Below are positions 49,796 to 57,260 of a stretch of 64,000 nucleotides of DNA, in pieces. Numbering within the stretch: position 1 is the stretch's first letter; every line of letters begins with the position of its first letter. The notes beneath the pieces were generated by a model. The model was not told the origin of the DNA, ran no database searches, and saw only the letters and a list, made by a program, of their open reading frames with translations. This DNA is from Anaeromyxobacter sp. GTDB taxonomy: Bacteria; Myxococcota; Myxococcia; Myxococcales; Anaeromyxobacteraceae. The stretch lies in the NCBI GenBank assembly GCA_016718565.1, contig JADKCZ010000018.1, forward strand, positions 273,001 to 337,000, written 5' to 3'. The translations under genes were made by a program, and so were the position numbers.

Positions 49796-50610
49796 TCACG
49801 GCCCGATGGTCGAGGTCGTCACCACGATGGGCGTGTCGGCGTGCCCGGAGATCTGCGGGTAGGTCGGGTACCAGCTGCCGCCGACGTTGCCGGTGATCAC
49901 CGATCGGTCGATGCGCACGTCACCGGTGTGGTCGTTCGAGACGAAGAAGATGGCGCTCCCGTGCTGCACCACCTCGTTGGCGGTGATGGCGACGCCGCAG
50001 AGGAAGAGGGTCATGCCGTTCCCGTCGTTGTAGATTGCCCCCCCCCCCCGCTCCCGCCGCCGGGCGTGCCGGGCAGCGACGGGTTCCCGCCGCGCCCCAC
50101 CGCGCGGTTGTGCGAGAAGAGGCTGTTGTAGATGGACCAGGAAACCCCGATCGACGAGACCCCGCCGCGGTTGGAGCAGGCGTTCCCGTAGCCGGGCGCG
50201 CCGCCGAAGGTCGAGTGGACGACCAGGACCGGGAGCCCCGCGGACTGGGAGAAGGCGCGCACCGCGGCGCCCCCCACGTCCGGCCCCACGTCGGCGCAGG
50301 CGTTGCCGAAGATCCGGACGTTGACCAGCTTGAGCCGGCCGCCCCGCGCCCAGATGGCGCCGCCGCCGTCGATGACGGTCTCCGGGCCGGTGTCGTTCAC
50401 CACCTTGGCCGGGCGGTCGAGCAGGATGGTGACCGGATCGGGCCCGCAGTCGAAGGTGATGACGCCGCCCTTCGCCACCGCGGCCATGAAGGCGGCGCCG
50501 GTGCAGCCCTGGGGCGTCCCGCTGCCGACCACGGTGCGGGGGCTGGAGACGGCGGCCGTCGCCCCCTCGGGCGGCACGGCGCAGGCGCCGTCCTGGCCGC
50601 CATCCAGGCC
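49796..50610 (-). pseudogene. beta-helix surface protein, 5'-truncated and frameshifted at a poly-G tract
   Basis: The upstream frame reads VSSPRTVVGSGTPQGCTGAA, KGGVITFDCGPDPVTILLDR and VIDGGGAIWARGGRLKLVNV, typical of right-handed beta-helix (CSLREA/polymorphic) repeats of secreted proteins. At 50049-50038 a run of 12 G (coding strand) shifts the frame. The protein continues in the other frame as AIYNDGNGMTLFLCGVAITA to GHADTPIVVTTSTIGP (stop at 49796). No start codon or signal peptide is seen upstream; the DNA there turns into repeat-rich sequence. A tract of 10 or 13 G would restore the frame. Confidence 0.65.
50038..50049. repeat. 12-nt homopolymer inside the surface-protein gene
   Basis: Twelve C on the plus strand (G on the coding strand). 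Runs of this length are prone to slippage during replication, and here the frame of the surrounding gene depends on the count. Confidence 0.75.
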
Positions 50611-50740
50611 AGCCAGACCCTGCGGTACCAGGCGCGACTGGCCTCCAGGAAGCTCTCCCTCCGCCAGAAGGAACGCCTCCGTGCTGCCGGCGTCGGGGCA
50701 GGCACCCCTGACGCAGAGGCCCGCCCCACCACGCCCAACC

Positions 50741-50782
50741 GGACATCTCTACTTGGGCGAAAGGCGGACATCTCTACTTGGG
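50741..50782. repeat. two direct copies of GGACATCTCTACTTGGG
   Basis: Exact 17-bp copies at 50741-50757 and 50766-50782, 25 bp apart. Short tandem terminal repeats of this kind occur at the ends of some insertion sequences (for example IS21-like). It marks the junction between the truncated surface gene and a DUF5615 remnant, so it may be the end of a lost element. Confidence 0.5.
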
Positions 50783-50820
50783 TTTGACAGAACCACGATT
50801 GAACGACTTACCCGCTCCGC

Positions 50821-50985
50821 GAGTTGCCGCACGCCGGCATCGTCCGGCTCGTCGGCCTCGCCGCGAGGCAGCAGGCGGAGATCGCCCTCCAGGTGCTCCT
50901 TTCCCACGGGGCAGCCCTCGCGGACGGCGCCATCGTCACGGCGGAGGCGGGACGACTCCGGGTGAGGCAGCGCGGCGGAACCTGA
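50821..50985 (+). pseudogene. C-terminal piece of a DUF5615 PIN-like protein
   Basis: The frame from 50821 reads ELPHAGIVRLVGLAARQQAE, HGAALADGAIVTAEAGRLRV and ends at TGA 50983-50985. 'LPHAGIVRL' and the terminal 'IV…GRLRVR' are the C-terminal pattern of DUF5615 proteins. The upstream part is missing (a stop lies in frame at 50800). It lies just before the right tRNA-fragment repeat. Confidence 0.6.
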
Positions 50986-51000
50986 GCGCCCCCCCCCCCC

Positions 51001-51090
51001 GAAACACGAAGCCCCCGACCGCAGCGAGCGATCGGGGGCCTCAAGTGGTTGCGGGGCCAGGATTTGAACCTGGGACCTTCGGGTTATGAG
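51001..51090 (-). repeat. tRNA 3'-fragment attachment-site repeat, right copy, with terminator
   Basis: 90 bp nearly identical to 37985-38074, including the hairpin (CCCCCGA…TCGGGGG) and the tRNA 3' half with encoded CCA. The anticodon loop here reads CTCATAA, as in initiator tRNA. The 5' half is absent. A gene set of different character begins to its right. Confidence 0.8.
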
Positions 51091-51286
51091 GACGCCCGAC
51101 CTAACTTGCCGTACTTCCCGGTCTTTCAGAACAAGATGTTACGCTCCGGGACCACCTTGTCAACCTGTCCGAACTGACCTGGCTTGCGGGGTCTGTGGCC
51201 CCCTCGCTGGCCCCCTACCCGCTTCGAGGAAGTGGCCCCCTGGACTACCTTGGTGGGGTCCTTGCCCGCCTTGCACGGAGCTCAAC

Positions 51287-52099
51287 ATGGCCAGCCGGAA
51301 GATCCACCCGCCTCTGGGGCAGCAAGAAGTGCAGGAGACTATGCTGGCGCTGCTGCGCATCGCCACCGTCTGGGCGCGAAGGTCGTTTGAGGATGACGAG
51401 CCTCGGGATCGCCCTGCCGACGAACGCCTCCTTCGGGCGGTCAGGGCGCTCCTCCATGACCACCAAGACGTTCCGCTGGTCAATGCGAGCGGTTCCACCA
51501 AGGTCCTGGTAAGGCAGAGCTCCCACCGCGAGTACGAGCTCTTCAACTCCGTGCACCAGGCTCTCGAGGTTGCTACAGCAGATCCCAAGGAGTGGCGCCG
51601 AGGCGCAGCCCGCCTCCGCTTGGCATTCCGGCAGGCGGGGTTCTCCCTCTCCTCAAAGAGCGCCAAGCAGTACTTCGACAACCTCATGATGGAGCGCCCG
51701 CCCACGGAATTGGCTGGTCGCGTGCTTCAGATGGCCGGCTTCAGGGGGTACAGCAGCGTCAAGGCGGTCGAGCGTACCCTTGAGCGTGCGCGGGCCATCG
51801 CCGCCCGCCGCGAGGTATCCCGGCTCGAGATCATCGAGTACTTCCTCGCCTGCCTCCAGGTCCCAGAGGAGGACCTCCACGGCAACGCCGACTCCATCAA
51901 CGCTGTTGTTCGTGGCGGGACTCTGGCCCGAACTCCCAGCCACTGGCATCGTCGTTCACCACTCTCCTCGGGCATGATTCCTCCCTGGAAGCGCCCCTAC
52001 TACATCCGCTATGCGCAGCGGAGGCTCAGCGACCCGACTCGAGCACTACTTGGCGGCAGCGACCAGGACGACTTCGATCCGGATTCTGACATTGACTGA
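51287..52099 (+). CDS. hypothetical protein, 270 residues
   Basis: Start ATG at 51287. No signal peptide or membrane segment. Mostly helical: LALLRIATVWARRSFEDDEP, GAARLRLAFRQAGFSLSSKS and TLERARAIAARREVSRLEII. The tail is acidic (DQDDFDPDSDID). It is the only plus-strand gene right of the right repeat and faces the long minus-strand set. No family recognised. Confidence 0.6.
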   Translation: MASRKIHPPLGQQEVQETMLALLRIATVWARRSFEDDEPRDRPADERLLRAVRALLHDHQDVPLVNASGSTKVLVRQSSHREYELFNSVHQALEVATADPKEWRRGAARLRLAFRQAGFSLSSKSAKQYFDNLMMERPPTELAGRVLQMAGFRGYSSVKAVERTLERARAIAARREVSRLEIIEYFLACLQVPEEDLHGNADSINAVVRGGTLARTPSHWHRRSPLSSGMIPPWKRPYYIRYAQRRLSDPTRALLGGSDQDDFDPDSDID

Positions 52100-52180
52100 C
52101 AGTGGTTCTAGCTTCCGGTTAAGTGGACCGCCCAGCAATCCTGCCGGAGCCATCGTGGGATCACTCGCCAAGGTGGCTCT

Positions 52181-53083
52181 TCACTTCCACTTGCCCATGA
52201 GTCTCTCCGATTCCGGAGGCAGCGAGTCCAATTTCATCTCACCTCGTGTGCCAGTAAGGACAGGCTTGTTGCGCGAGCTGAGGTTGCCGTGCCGCTGCTC
52301 GTCCGGCGCCTTGTAGGTGAGTAGCCCGCTGGCGCGCCAGACTACCGCCATGCCGCTCTCTGCCATGGCACGCACGCACCACCCCAACGCCCTCTTCGTC
52401 GCGAGCCTCTCGGACGACACGAAGATTCCGTCGGATGAGAGCAATGGAGCGATCTGTGACAACGGACGTGACCAGGCGTCCGCCGGTGGAAGCGTCAGGA
52501 ACTCAAGAGGCCCCACACCGGGGTTCGGCATCTCTTGTATCGAATGCAGGACTGAGACGCAGGTGACCAGGTCGAATGCCCCTTGAGGAAGCTGCATTTC
52601 GAGAAGCATTGAGAGGTTCGCCACGCGAAACGAAACGTTCTTCAGCTCGAGCTTCTCGGCCAACACCGAGGCATTCGCGATCGCATTCTCCGTGATGTCG
52701 AGGCCCAGTACCTCTGCCTCGGGGAAGTGCCACGCGTAGAAGCACGCCAGAATCCCGCAGTCGCACCCCAGATCGAGAGCCTTCTTCGGCGGGTCGCGGT
52801 ACTTCCGGTGCTCTATGACGATCCCCGACATGAATTCAGCAAGGAAGTGGCCGTCGAGCTGAAACGACAGATCGAGACTGAACCGGAGGTTCCTGTTCTT
52901 CGACTCGTAGAAGGCGGGTTCGGGGCGACCGTGCTTGTCGAACTCGCTGAAGATCCCGTCGAGCGCGTGGGCTCCGTAGCGCTGCTTCATTTGTCGGCGG
53001 TAGGTGTCCATGTTGGTGGGCCACCTCACGCCGACCTTTGACAAGAACTCGAGCACCGCCGGTTCGTATGGCTCTCGTGGCAT
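52181..53083 (-). CDS. SAM-dependent methyltransferase
   Basis: A 300-residue class I methyltransferase. Motif I is ALDLGCDCGILACFY; motif II acid is LGLDITENAIANASV; the later block is FDLVTCVSVLHSIQEM. The N-terminal 80 residues (VLEFLSKVGVRWPTNMDTYR) may bind the substrate. An AGGAGGG ribosome-binding site precedes the ATG at 53083. It is the last gene of the minus-strand set, 22 bp after the DUF488 gene. The substrate is unknown. Confidence 0.85.
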   Translation of the reverse strand: MPREPYEPAVLEFLSKVGVRWPTNMDTYRRQMKQRYGAHALDGIFSEFDKHGRPEPAFYESKNRNLRFSLDLSFQLDGHFLAEFMSGIVIEHRKYRDPPKKALDLGCDCGILACFYAWHFPEAEVLGLDITENAIANASVLAEKLELKNVSFRVANLSMLLEMQLPQGAFDLVTCVSVLHSIQEMPNPGVGPLEFLTLPPADAWSRPLSQIAPLLSSDGIFVSSERLATKRALGWCVRAMAESGMAVVWRASGLLTYKAPDEQRHGNLSSRNKPVLTGTRGEMKLDSLPPESERLMGKWK

Positions 53084-53105
53084 GCGTCCCTCCTGAGGAA
53101 TCGAC

Positions 53106-53930
53106 CTACGCTGGACCATCCACAGACCAGTCCTTCGGTGCCTGACTAGACGAGGCGGTGGGCCAGCACCTGGGCAGGAGCTTGAAGTTCTTCCGCCAGG
53201 TCCGTTGGAACTTGAGCGCACCGGGCCAGGGGGAAGCGACGCCGAGCGCTGGAAGCTGCCAGCCGCCAGCCCTGTACTCGGCTGGTCCCGTGAAGATGGG
53301 CAGCCAGTCGCCCTTCACCCCGAGGTTGAAGGGCGTGTACCAAGGCAAGGCGAGCAGCTGGGTGGCCGGCGTCCCGTCCGGAAGGGGAATGCTCTGCCGC
53401 GCCCCCTTCTCGACCGCCATGGCCACCTGCCTGGAGACCTCCAACTCGGGAACCCCGGCCGGCTCGCCTTCGAACCGAGGCCACTCGACGATGGTCACCG
53501 GCTGCTTTCGCCGTTTCGCCTCCTTGAAGAGCTCAGGCGCGACCTCCTGCCGGTGGCACCCGTCCACTGGGATGGGACAGCTACAGAAGAAGATCACGCG
53601 CCTGTTCGCCTTGTTGGCATCGATCGCCAGGCCAAGCAAGTCGGTAACCTGGCCCGGATCTACGAACTCGCCTCGGTCTGCTCCGGTTAGGATGGCCTTG
53701 TTGCCTAGCCCCTTCATCCAGCGGTAGCGGTCTGGGCCAAGGAGCCGCTCGAAGGCGTGCTCCTTGAACCCCTCGGCCCGCACCTTCCTGCTGGCGCGGA
53801 TGTCGACGAAGATCGGCGGGGAACGTCCTCGCGCCTTCTCGACCGCGTCCACGGCCTCGATCAGCCTGGGGGTCCAGTTGCCCCAGCCCTCGTAGCCCCA
53901 GCTGAAGAGCGTCACGGCGTCCTGTGCCAT
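53106..53930 (-). CDS. DUF488-like protein
   Basis: A 274-residue protein. The N-terminus LFSWGYEGWGNWTPRLIEAV with FVDIRASRKVRAEGF and the Cys loop FFCSCPIPVDGCHRQEVAPE match DUF488 proteins, which bear a conserved 'C…C….CHR' cluster. The C-terminal 120 residues form a second, unassigned part. It lies 10 bp after the TPR gene. Function not known. Confidence 0.75.
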   Translation of the reverse strand: MAQDAVTLFSWGYEGWGNWTPRLIEAVDAVEKARGRSPPIFVDIRASRKVRAEGFKEHAFERLLGPDRYRWMKGLGNKAILTGADRGEFVDPGQVTDLLGLAIDANKANRRVIFFCSCPIPVDGCHRQEVAPELFKEAKRRKQPVTIVEWPRFEGEPAGVPELEVSRQVAMAVEKGARQSIPLPDGTPATQLLALPWYTPFNLGVKGDWLPIFTGPAEYRAGGWQLPALGVASPWPGALKFQRTWRKNFKLLPRCWPTASSSQAPKDWSVDGPA

Positions 53931-53940
53931 TGCGCTTCCC

Positions 53941-55281
53941 CTACGCCGCCGGCGAACCCTTGTGGTAGCCCTTCTTAAGGCCATAGCTGATCGCGATCTT
54001 GGGGACCCATTGGAGCGTCTTCAGCATCTCCGACTGCACGAACGCCTCGTCGGCGTGCGGCATGGTCGGGATCACCTCCTGCATGAACGCCTGGTGAGCC
54101 GCGAAGAGCGGGATGCCGAACTTCATTGTGCCGGCCGCAGCCTGGTTGGCTTCGGGCGACAGCTCGGGAGACGGGCCCAGCTTCATCTGGATCATCTCGC
54201 CCGGCTGGAAGTCGAGCCCGAACTTCCCGTCGGAGGTGAGCCCCCACACCATGACCGCTTGGACGCCCTTGCCGAAGAGGTACATGCAGGAGCGCTGCAT
54301 GACGGCAAGCCCTTGCTGAGGGTCCCGGGATGCCGCGGCCATCCTCATGGCGTCGACCACGAGCCGGTGGAAGGCCACGCTCGCGCGCTCGAACATCGGC
54401 ATCGCCTCGGGGATGAAGCCAATGTCCCGGTCGACGAGCAGCCCCAACCGCTCGGCCTCGTCGATGATGGCATCGCCGGAGTCCCGAGTCTTGGGCTGTT
54501 GTGGTGGCTTTGCAGGGGGCTTGGCGGTGGGTGTTGGGCCAGCCGGCATCGGGCCGCCCTGAGACTGGACTCTCGCCAAGTTCTGCCGCGCTGGCCGATA
54601 GTTCGGATTGGCCTTTAGCGCCATTCCGTAGAGGTTGGCCGCACCATCAGGGTTGCCGATCTCCTCGAAGAGGGTGCCGAAGTTGTTGATCGTTTCGGCG
54701 TCGAGCGGGTTCGCCTCCATGGCGGCCATGTACGCCTCGAAGGCAGTCTTCTTGTCGCCCTTCTCATGGAGTGCAAGGGCGCGCTTCGACAGCGCCACCG
54801 TGTTCTTCGGTTCGCTGGCCAGCACCTGATCAAAGAGCGCGATGGCCGAGTCGAGCTTCTTCCGGTCGATGAATATGCGACCGGCGCGCAGCTTCGACAG
54901 GACGAGGCTTGGATCCATGCTGATCGCCCTCAGGAAGCACTCCAGCGCCCGGTCCTCCTTGCCCGTGTCGCAAAGCAAGTGGCCCATGTTCTCCCACGCC
55001 AGGGCGTATCCGGGATTGGCGGAGAGAGCACGTTCAAGGCTTGCGAGAGCCTCCTGGTGTCTCCCGAGATGCACGAGGCAACTTCCCCGGTTGCCCCAGG
55101 CCTTGTGGTTCGTGGGGCATACCTTGGTGGCCTCATCCAGCGGCCCGAGGGCCTCGCCGTACCTCCCCGCGACCATGAACTCCACGGCACGCTCCATGAG
55201 CGGCTCACACGCGCAACGCTCCTCAAGGTGGCGCCCCACTGGCCCTCCACCCCGTCCTGTAAGGCGATCAAAGAAGCCCAT
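53941..55281 (-). CDS. TPR protein with C-terminal helical domain
   Basis: A 446-residue protein with about six TPR units from residue 28 to 235 (AVEFMVAGRYGEALGPLDEA; AWGNRGSCLVHLGRHQEALA; ALAWENMGHLLCDTGKEDRA and so on). A Pro-rich linker (about 245-265) leads to a helical domain (AMPMFERASVAFHRLVVDAM; KFGLDFQPGEMIQMKLG). It probably scaffolds other proteins of the set. It lies 15 bp after the glycosylase-like gene. Confidence 0.8.
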   Translation of the reverse strand: MGFFDRLTGRGGGPVGRHLEERCACEPLMERAVEFMVAGRYGEALGPLDEATKVCPTNHKAWGNRGSCLVHLGRHQEALASLERALSANPGYALAWENMGHLLCDTGKEDRALECFLRAISMDPSLVLSKLRAGRIFIDRKKLDSAIALFDQVLASEPKNTVALSKRALALHEKGDKKTAFEAYMAAMEANPLDAETINNFGTLFEEIGNPDGAANLYGMALKANPNYRPARQNLARVQSQGGPMPAGPTPTAKPPAKPPQQPKTRDSGDAIIDEAERLGLLVDRDIGFIPEAMPMFERASVAFHRLVVDAMRMAAASRDPQQGLAVMQRSCMYLFGKGVQAVMVWGLTSDGKFGLDFQPGEMIQMKLGPSPELSPEANQAAAGTMKFGIPLFAAHQAFMQEVIPTMPHADEAFVQSEMLKTLQWVPKIAISYGLKKGYHKGSPAA

Positions 55282-55296
55282 GGATTCCCCCGTCGG

Positions 55297-55986
55297 TCAC
55301 CGCCGCCATGTATCCGACCCTTTGCGAAAGGCCTCGACGCGCCGCGCGATGTCCTCTGCCGCAGTGAGGCCTTCGGCACGGCTGAAGATCTTGAACTGCG
55401 ACAAGTGCGGGAAGCGCACAACCAGCCGATTGCCGAACTGAGCGAGAGTTGCCGTCTGGCTTCCCCAGCCGACAGGCATCCGAATCTCATACTTCGCGTT
55501 GCCAAGAACCTCGGCCACACCGGCGTAGGTGTCAGCACCCAGCACAACCAGCACCTGTGGGTCGAGCGCCGGAAGCAGCTCGTTCCATAGCATCACCGCG
55601 AACTCCCTGGACTTCTCGGGCTGCGCCATTGAATCCCCGTCGGGAGCCCGAAAGGGAAGGAAGTAGGCTGCGAGGGTCGTATCTGGAGTCTCGCCAAGGC
55701 AATCCAGGAGCTTCTGGACCTGGACCTGAAGGGGAGCCTGGCCGGGCGGTCGATCGTGCCAGCTCTCGAGCAGATACGCGGACCCGCGCTCGCAGCTCGC
55801 CTTCGGCTGCTCTGGGTACTCGGCATTCCCCCCTGGGTGGAGCGACAGCAGCACCGTCCGCGCCCCACGCACGAAGGTCCGGCGAGGCGACAAGAGGAAG
55901 CGCCAGCCCATCCTGTGGTGAAGCTGGACGTACGCCTGCTCGATCTCTTTGACCGCCCAGTCGAACTTGCCTTCGAGATCACTCAT
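55297..55986 (-). CDS. uracil-DNA glycosylase-like fold protein
   Basis: About 229 residues. VLLSLHPGGNAEYPEQPKAS, a stretch TTLAAYFLPFRAPDG and VLVVLGADTYAGVAEVLG, then VVRFPHLSQFKIFS follow the strand order of the uracil-DNA glycosylase superfamily, though the classical catalytic 'GQDPY' is replaced by LHPGG. It may have lost or changed activity. Start ATG at 55986 with GGAAGGGGG upstream. It lies 18 bp after the small membrane gene. Confidence 0.6.
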   Translation of the reverse strand: MSDLEGKFDWAVKEIEQAYVQLHHRMGWRFLLSPRRTFVRGARTVLLSLHPGGNAEYPEQPKASCERGSAYLLESWHDRPPGQAPLQVQVQKLLDCLGETPDTTLAAYFLPFRAPDGDSMAQPEKSREFAVMLWNELLPALDPQVLVVLGADTYAGVAEVLGNAKYEIRMPVGWGSQTATLAQFGNRLVVRFPHLSQFKIFSRAEGLTAAEDIARRVEAFRKGSDTWRR

Positions 55987-56004
55987 CCCGCGCCCCCCTT
56001 CCAT

Positions 56005-56265
56005 CTACCTCTCCCGCCAGATCAAGATCGTTCCACCGAGTCCCAGGTAGAGCAGCCACTTGATCGCCTGGGACCAGAACACCAGCGGTGCCAGGGTCTC
56101 AGCCTGAAGCGCGACGGCCGGGACGCCGATGGAGCCCGCGAGAACCAGGCCCAGGGCAAAGCCATAGATCCCTCGCTTTAGGTCGAAGTGGAACACCGGG
56201 AAGCTCCATGGCTCGCTGCGGCCACGGGTACGGTATGCACCCGACGGACATGGGCACCCCATCAT
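56005..56265 (-). CDS. small membrane protein coupled to the PD-(D/E)XK gene
   Basis: About 86 residues with two hydrophobic segments (IYGFALGLVLAGSIGVPAVA; WLLYLGLGGTILIW). Its ATG at 56265 overlaps the stop of the upstream nuclease-like gene (ATGA). A CPC motif lies near the N-terminus. No family. Small membrane proteins coupled to nucleases are often effectors or anchors in defence systems (inference). Confidence 0.6.
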   Translation of the reverse strand: MMGCPCPSGAYRTRGRSEPWSFPVFHFDLKRGIYGFALGLVLAGSIGVPAVALQAETLAPLVFWSQAIKWLLYLGLGGTILIWRER

Positions 56266-57260
56266 CCATCGGACACCGCCCGCAGGAGCGGCTCGACCAG
56301 CCGCAACAGGCGTTGCTCCAGCTCCTCCACGGTCGTTTCGTCTAGCCCAAGAACGGCGTGTCGGGTCGCGCGCACGTCTACAACCTTGACCTTCTTCGCC
56401 TGCCAGTTCCCAGTCGTAACCTTGACGGTCGTGGCCAGCGGCAGGGCTGACGCCGCCGCCGCTACCGCCGCCCGGATGTTCTCCAGGCGTTCCTCGCTCG
56501 CGGGCGTGAACCGCACGATGAACTCCCCGCGGCTCTCGGGGGATACAAAGACCTGGGCCGCGGGGGACCTCGGATGCCGAACCAAGTAGAGTTGGATGGT
56601 GCTTCCGCTCTGCACTGTCCATCCGAGCCGAGCCGCGGCAGTCTTTACCCTTCCCCAGAGCTTGGCGAAGTCCTCCATGGCCTGACGGCCTTCCGCCTCC
56701 GGTCGCAGCGTCAACTCGCCGACGTTGGGGCTGGGCGGGGTGAAGCCGAGCCGTTCGAACCCGTCCCGAAGCCAATCAACCAGCAGGTGCTGGTCCGGCA
56801 CAAGAAGCGGAAAGAAGTCCGACCAGAGGAAGTGCTCCCGCTCAAGCGGCCGGATGTACTTGGGACTCGACTGGACGAGGTCGCTCGGTGGCAGCCAGGC
56901 GCGGCGCACGTAGGCCAGACCGTCCACCGGAAGTTCCAGGTACCGCTCGAGCTGGCCGCGGTCGTCCTCGACGCCGAGAGTCTCCAAGGCCTCGAGCTTG
57001 TGCTCGACGGCAATGACCCTATGGCCTGCGAGGCGGAGGACCAGATCAGGCCGACATCCGGTCCCCGGGAACTCTGGCTGGGTCTCCACGGCCTCAATCA
57101 CCGGCGCCGCCCAGCCCCTCTGCCTTGCGAATGCTCCAAGGACGAGGTCTGCGTAAGCCAGCCGAAACACCGGAACGTGATGCAACGCGGACGCGAAGAA
57201 CTCGGTGAGATGGTCCTCGCGGGCTTCGGTCAGGCTCCGGGTTGACCAGAAGAGGTTCAT
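56262..57260 (-). CDS. PD-(D/E)XK nuclease-like protein
   Basis: A 332-residue protein. The nuclease core is C-R-P71-D72-L-V-L-R-L-A-G, then V-I-A-V-E86-H-K88, so D72, E86 and K88 give the PD-(D/E)XK triad, with an N-terminal Glu (E16) in the first helix (EDHLTEFFASALHH). The C-terminal 170 residues are unassigned (AAARLGWTVQSGSTIQLYLV). The ATG overlaps the stop of the HEPN gene (ATGA at 57260-57257), and its own stop overlaps the next start. It probably cuts DNA in a two- or three-gene complex. Confidence 0.82.
   Translation of the reverse strand: MNLFWSTRSLTEAREDHLTEFFASALHHVPVFRLAYADLVLGAFARQRGWAAPVIEAVETQPEFPGTGCRPDLVLRLAGHRVIAVEHKLEALETLGVEDDRGQLERYLELPVDGLAYVRRAWLPPSDLVQSSPKYIRPLEREHFLWSDFFPLLVPDQHLLVDWLRDGFERLGFTPPSPNVGELTLRPEAEGRQAMEDFAKLWGRVKTAAARLGWTVQSGSTIQLYLVRHPRSPAAQVFVSPESRGEFIVRFTPASEERLENIRAAVAAAASALPLATTVKVTTGNWQAKKVKVVDVRATRHAVLGLDETTVEELEQRLLRLVEPLLRAVSDG

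Noticed and set aside
38030..51090. The three tRNA-like sequences as functional tRNA genes
   Set aside because: Only the anticodon loop, T-arm and acceptor 3' strand are present. The 5' acceptor strand and D-arm, and a pairing 5' anticodon stem, are missing in all three.
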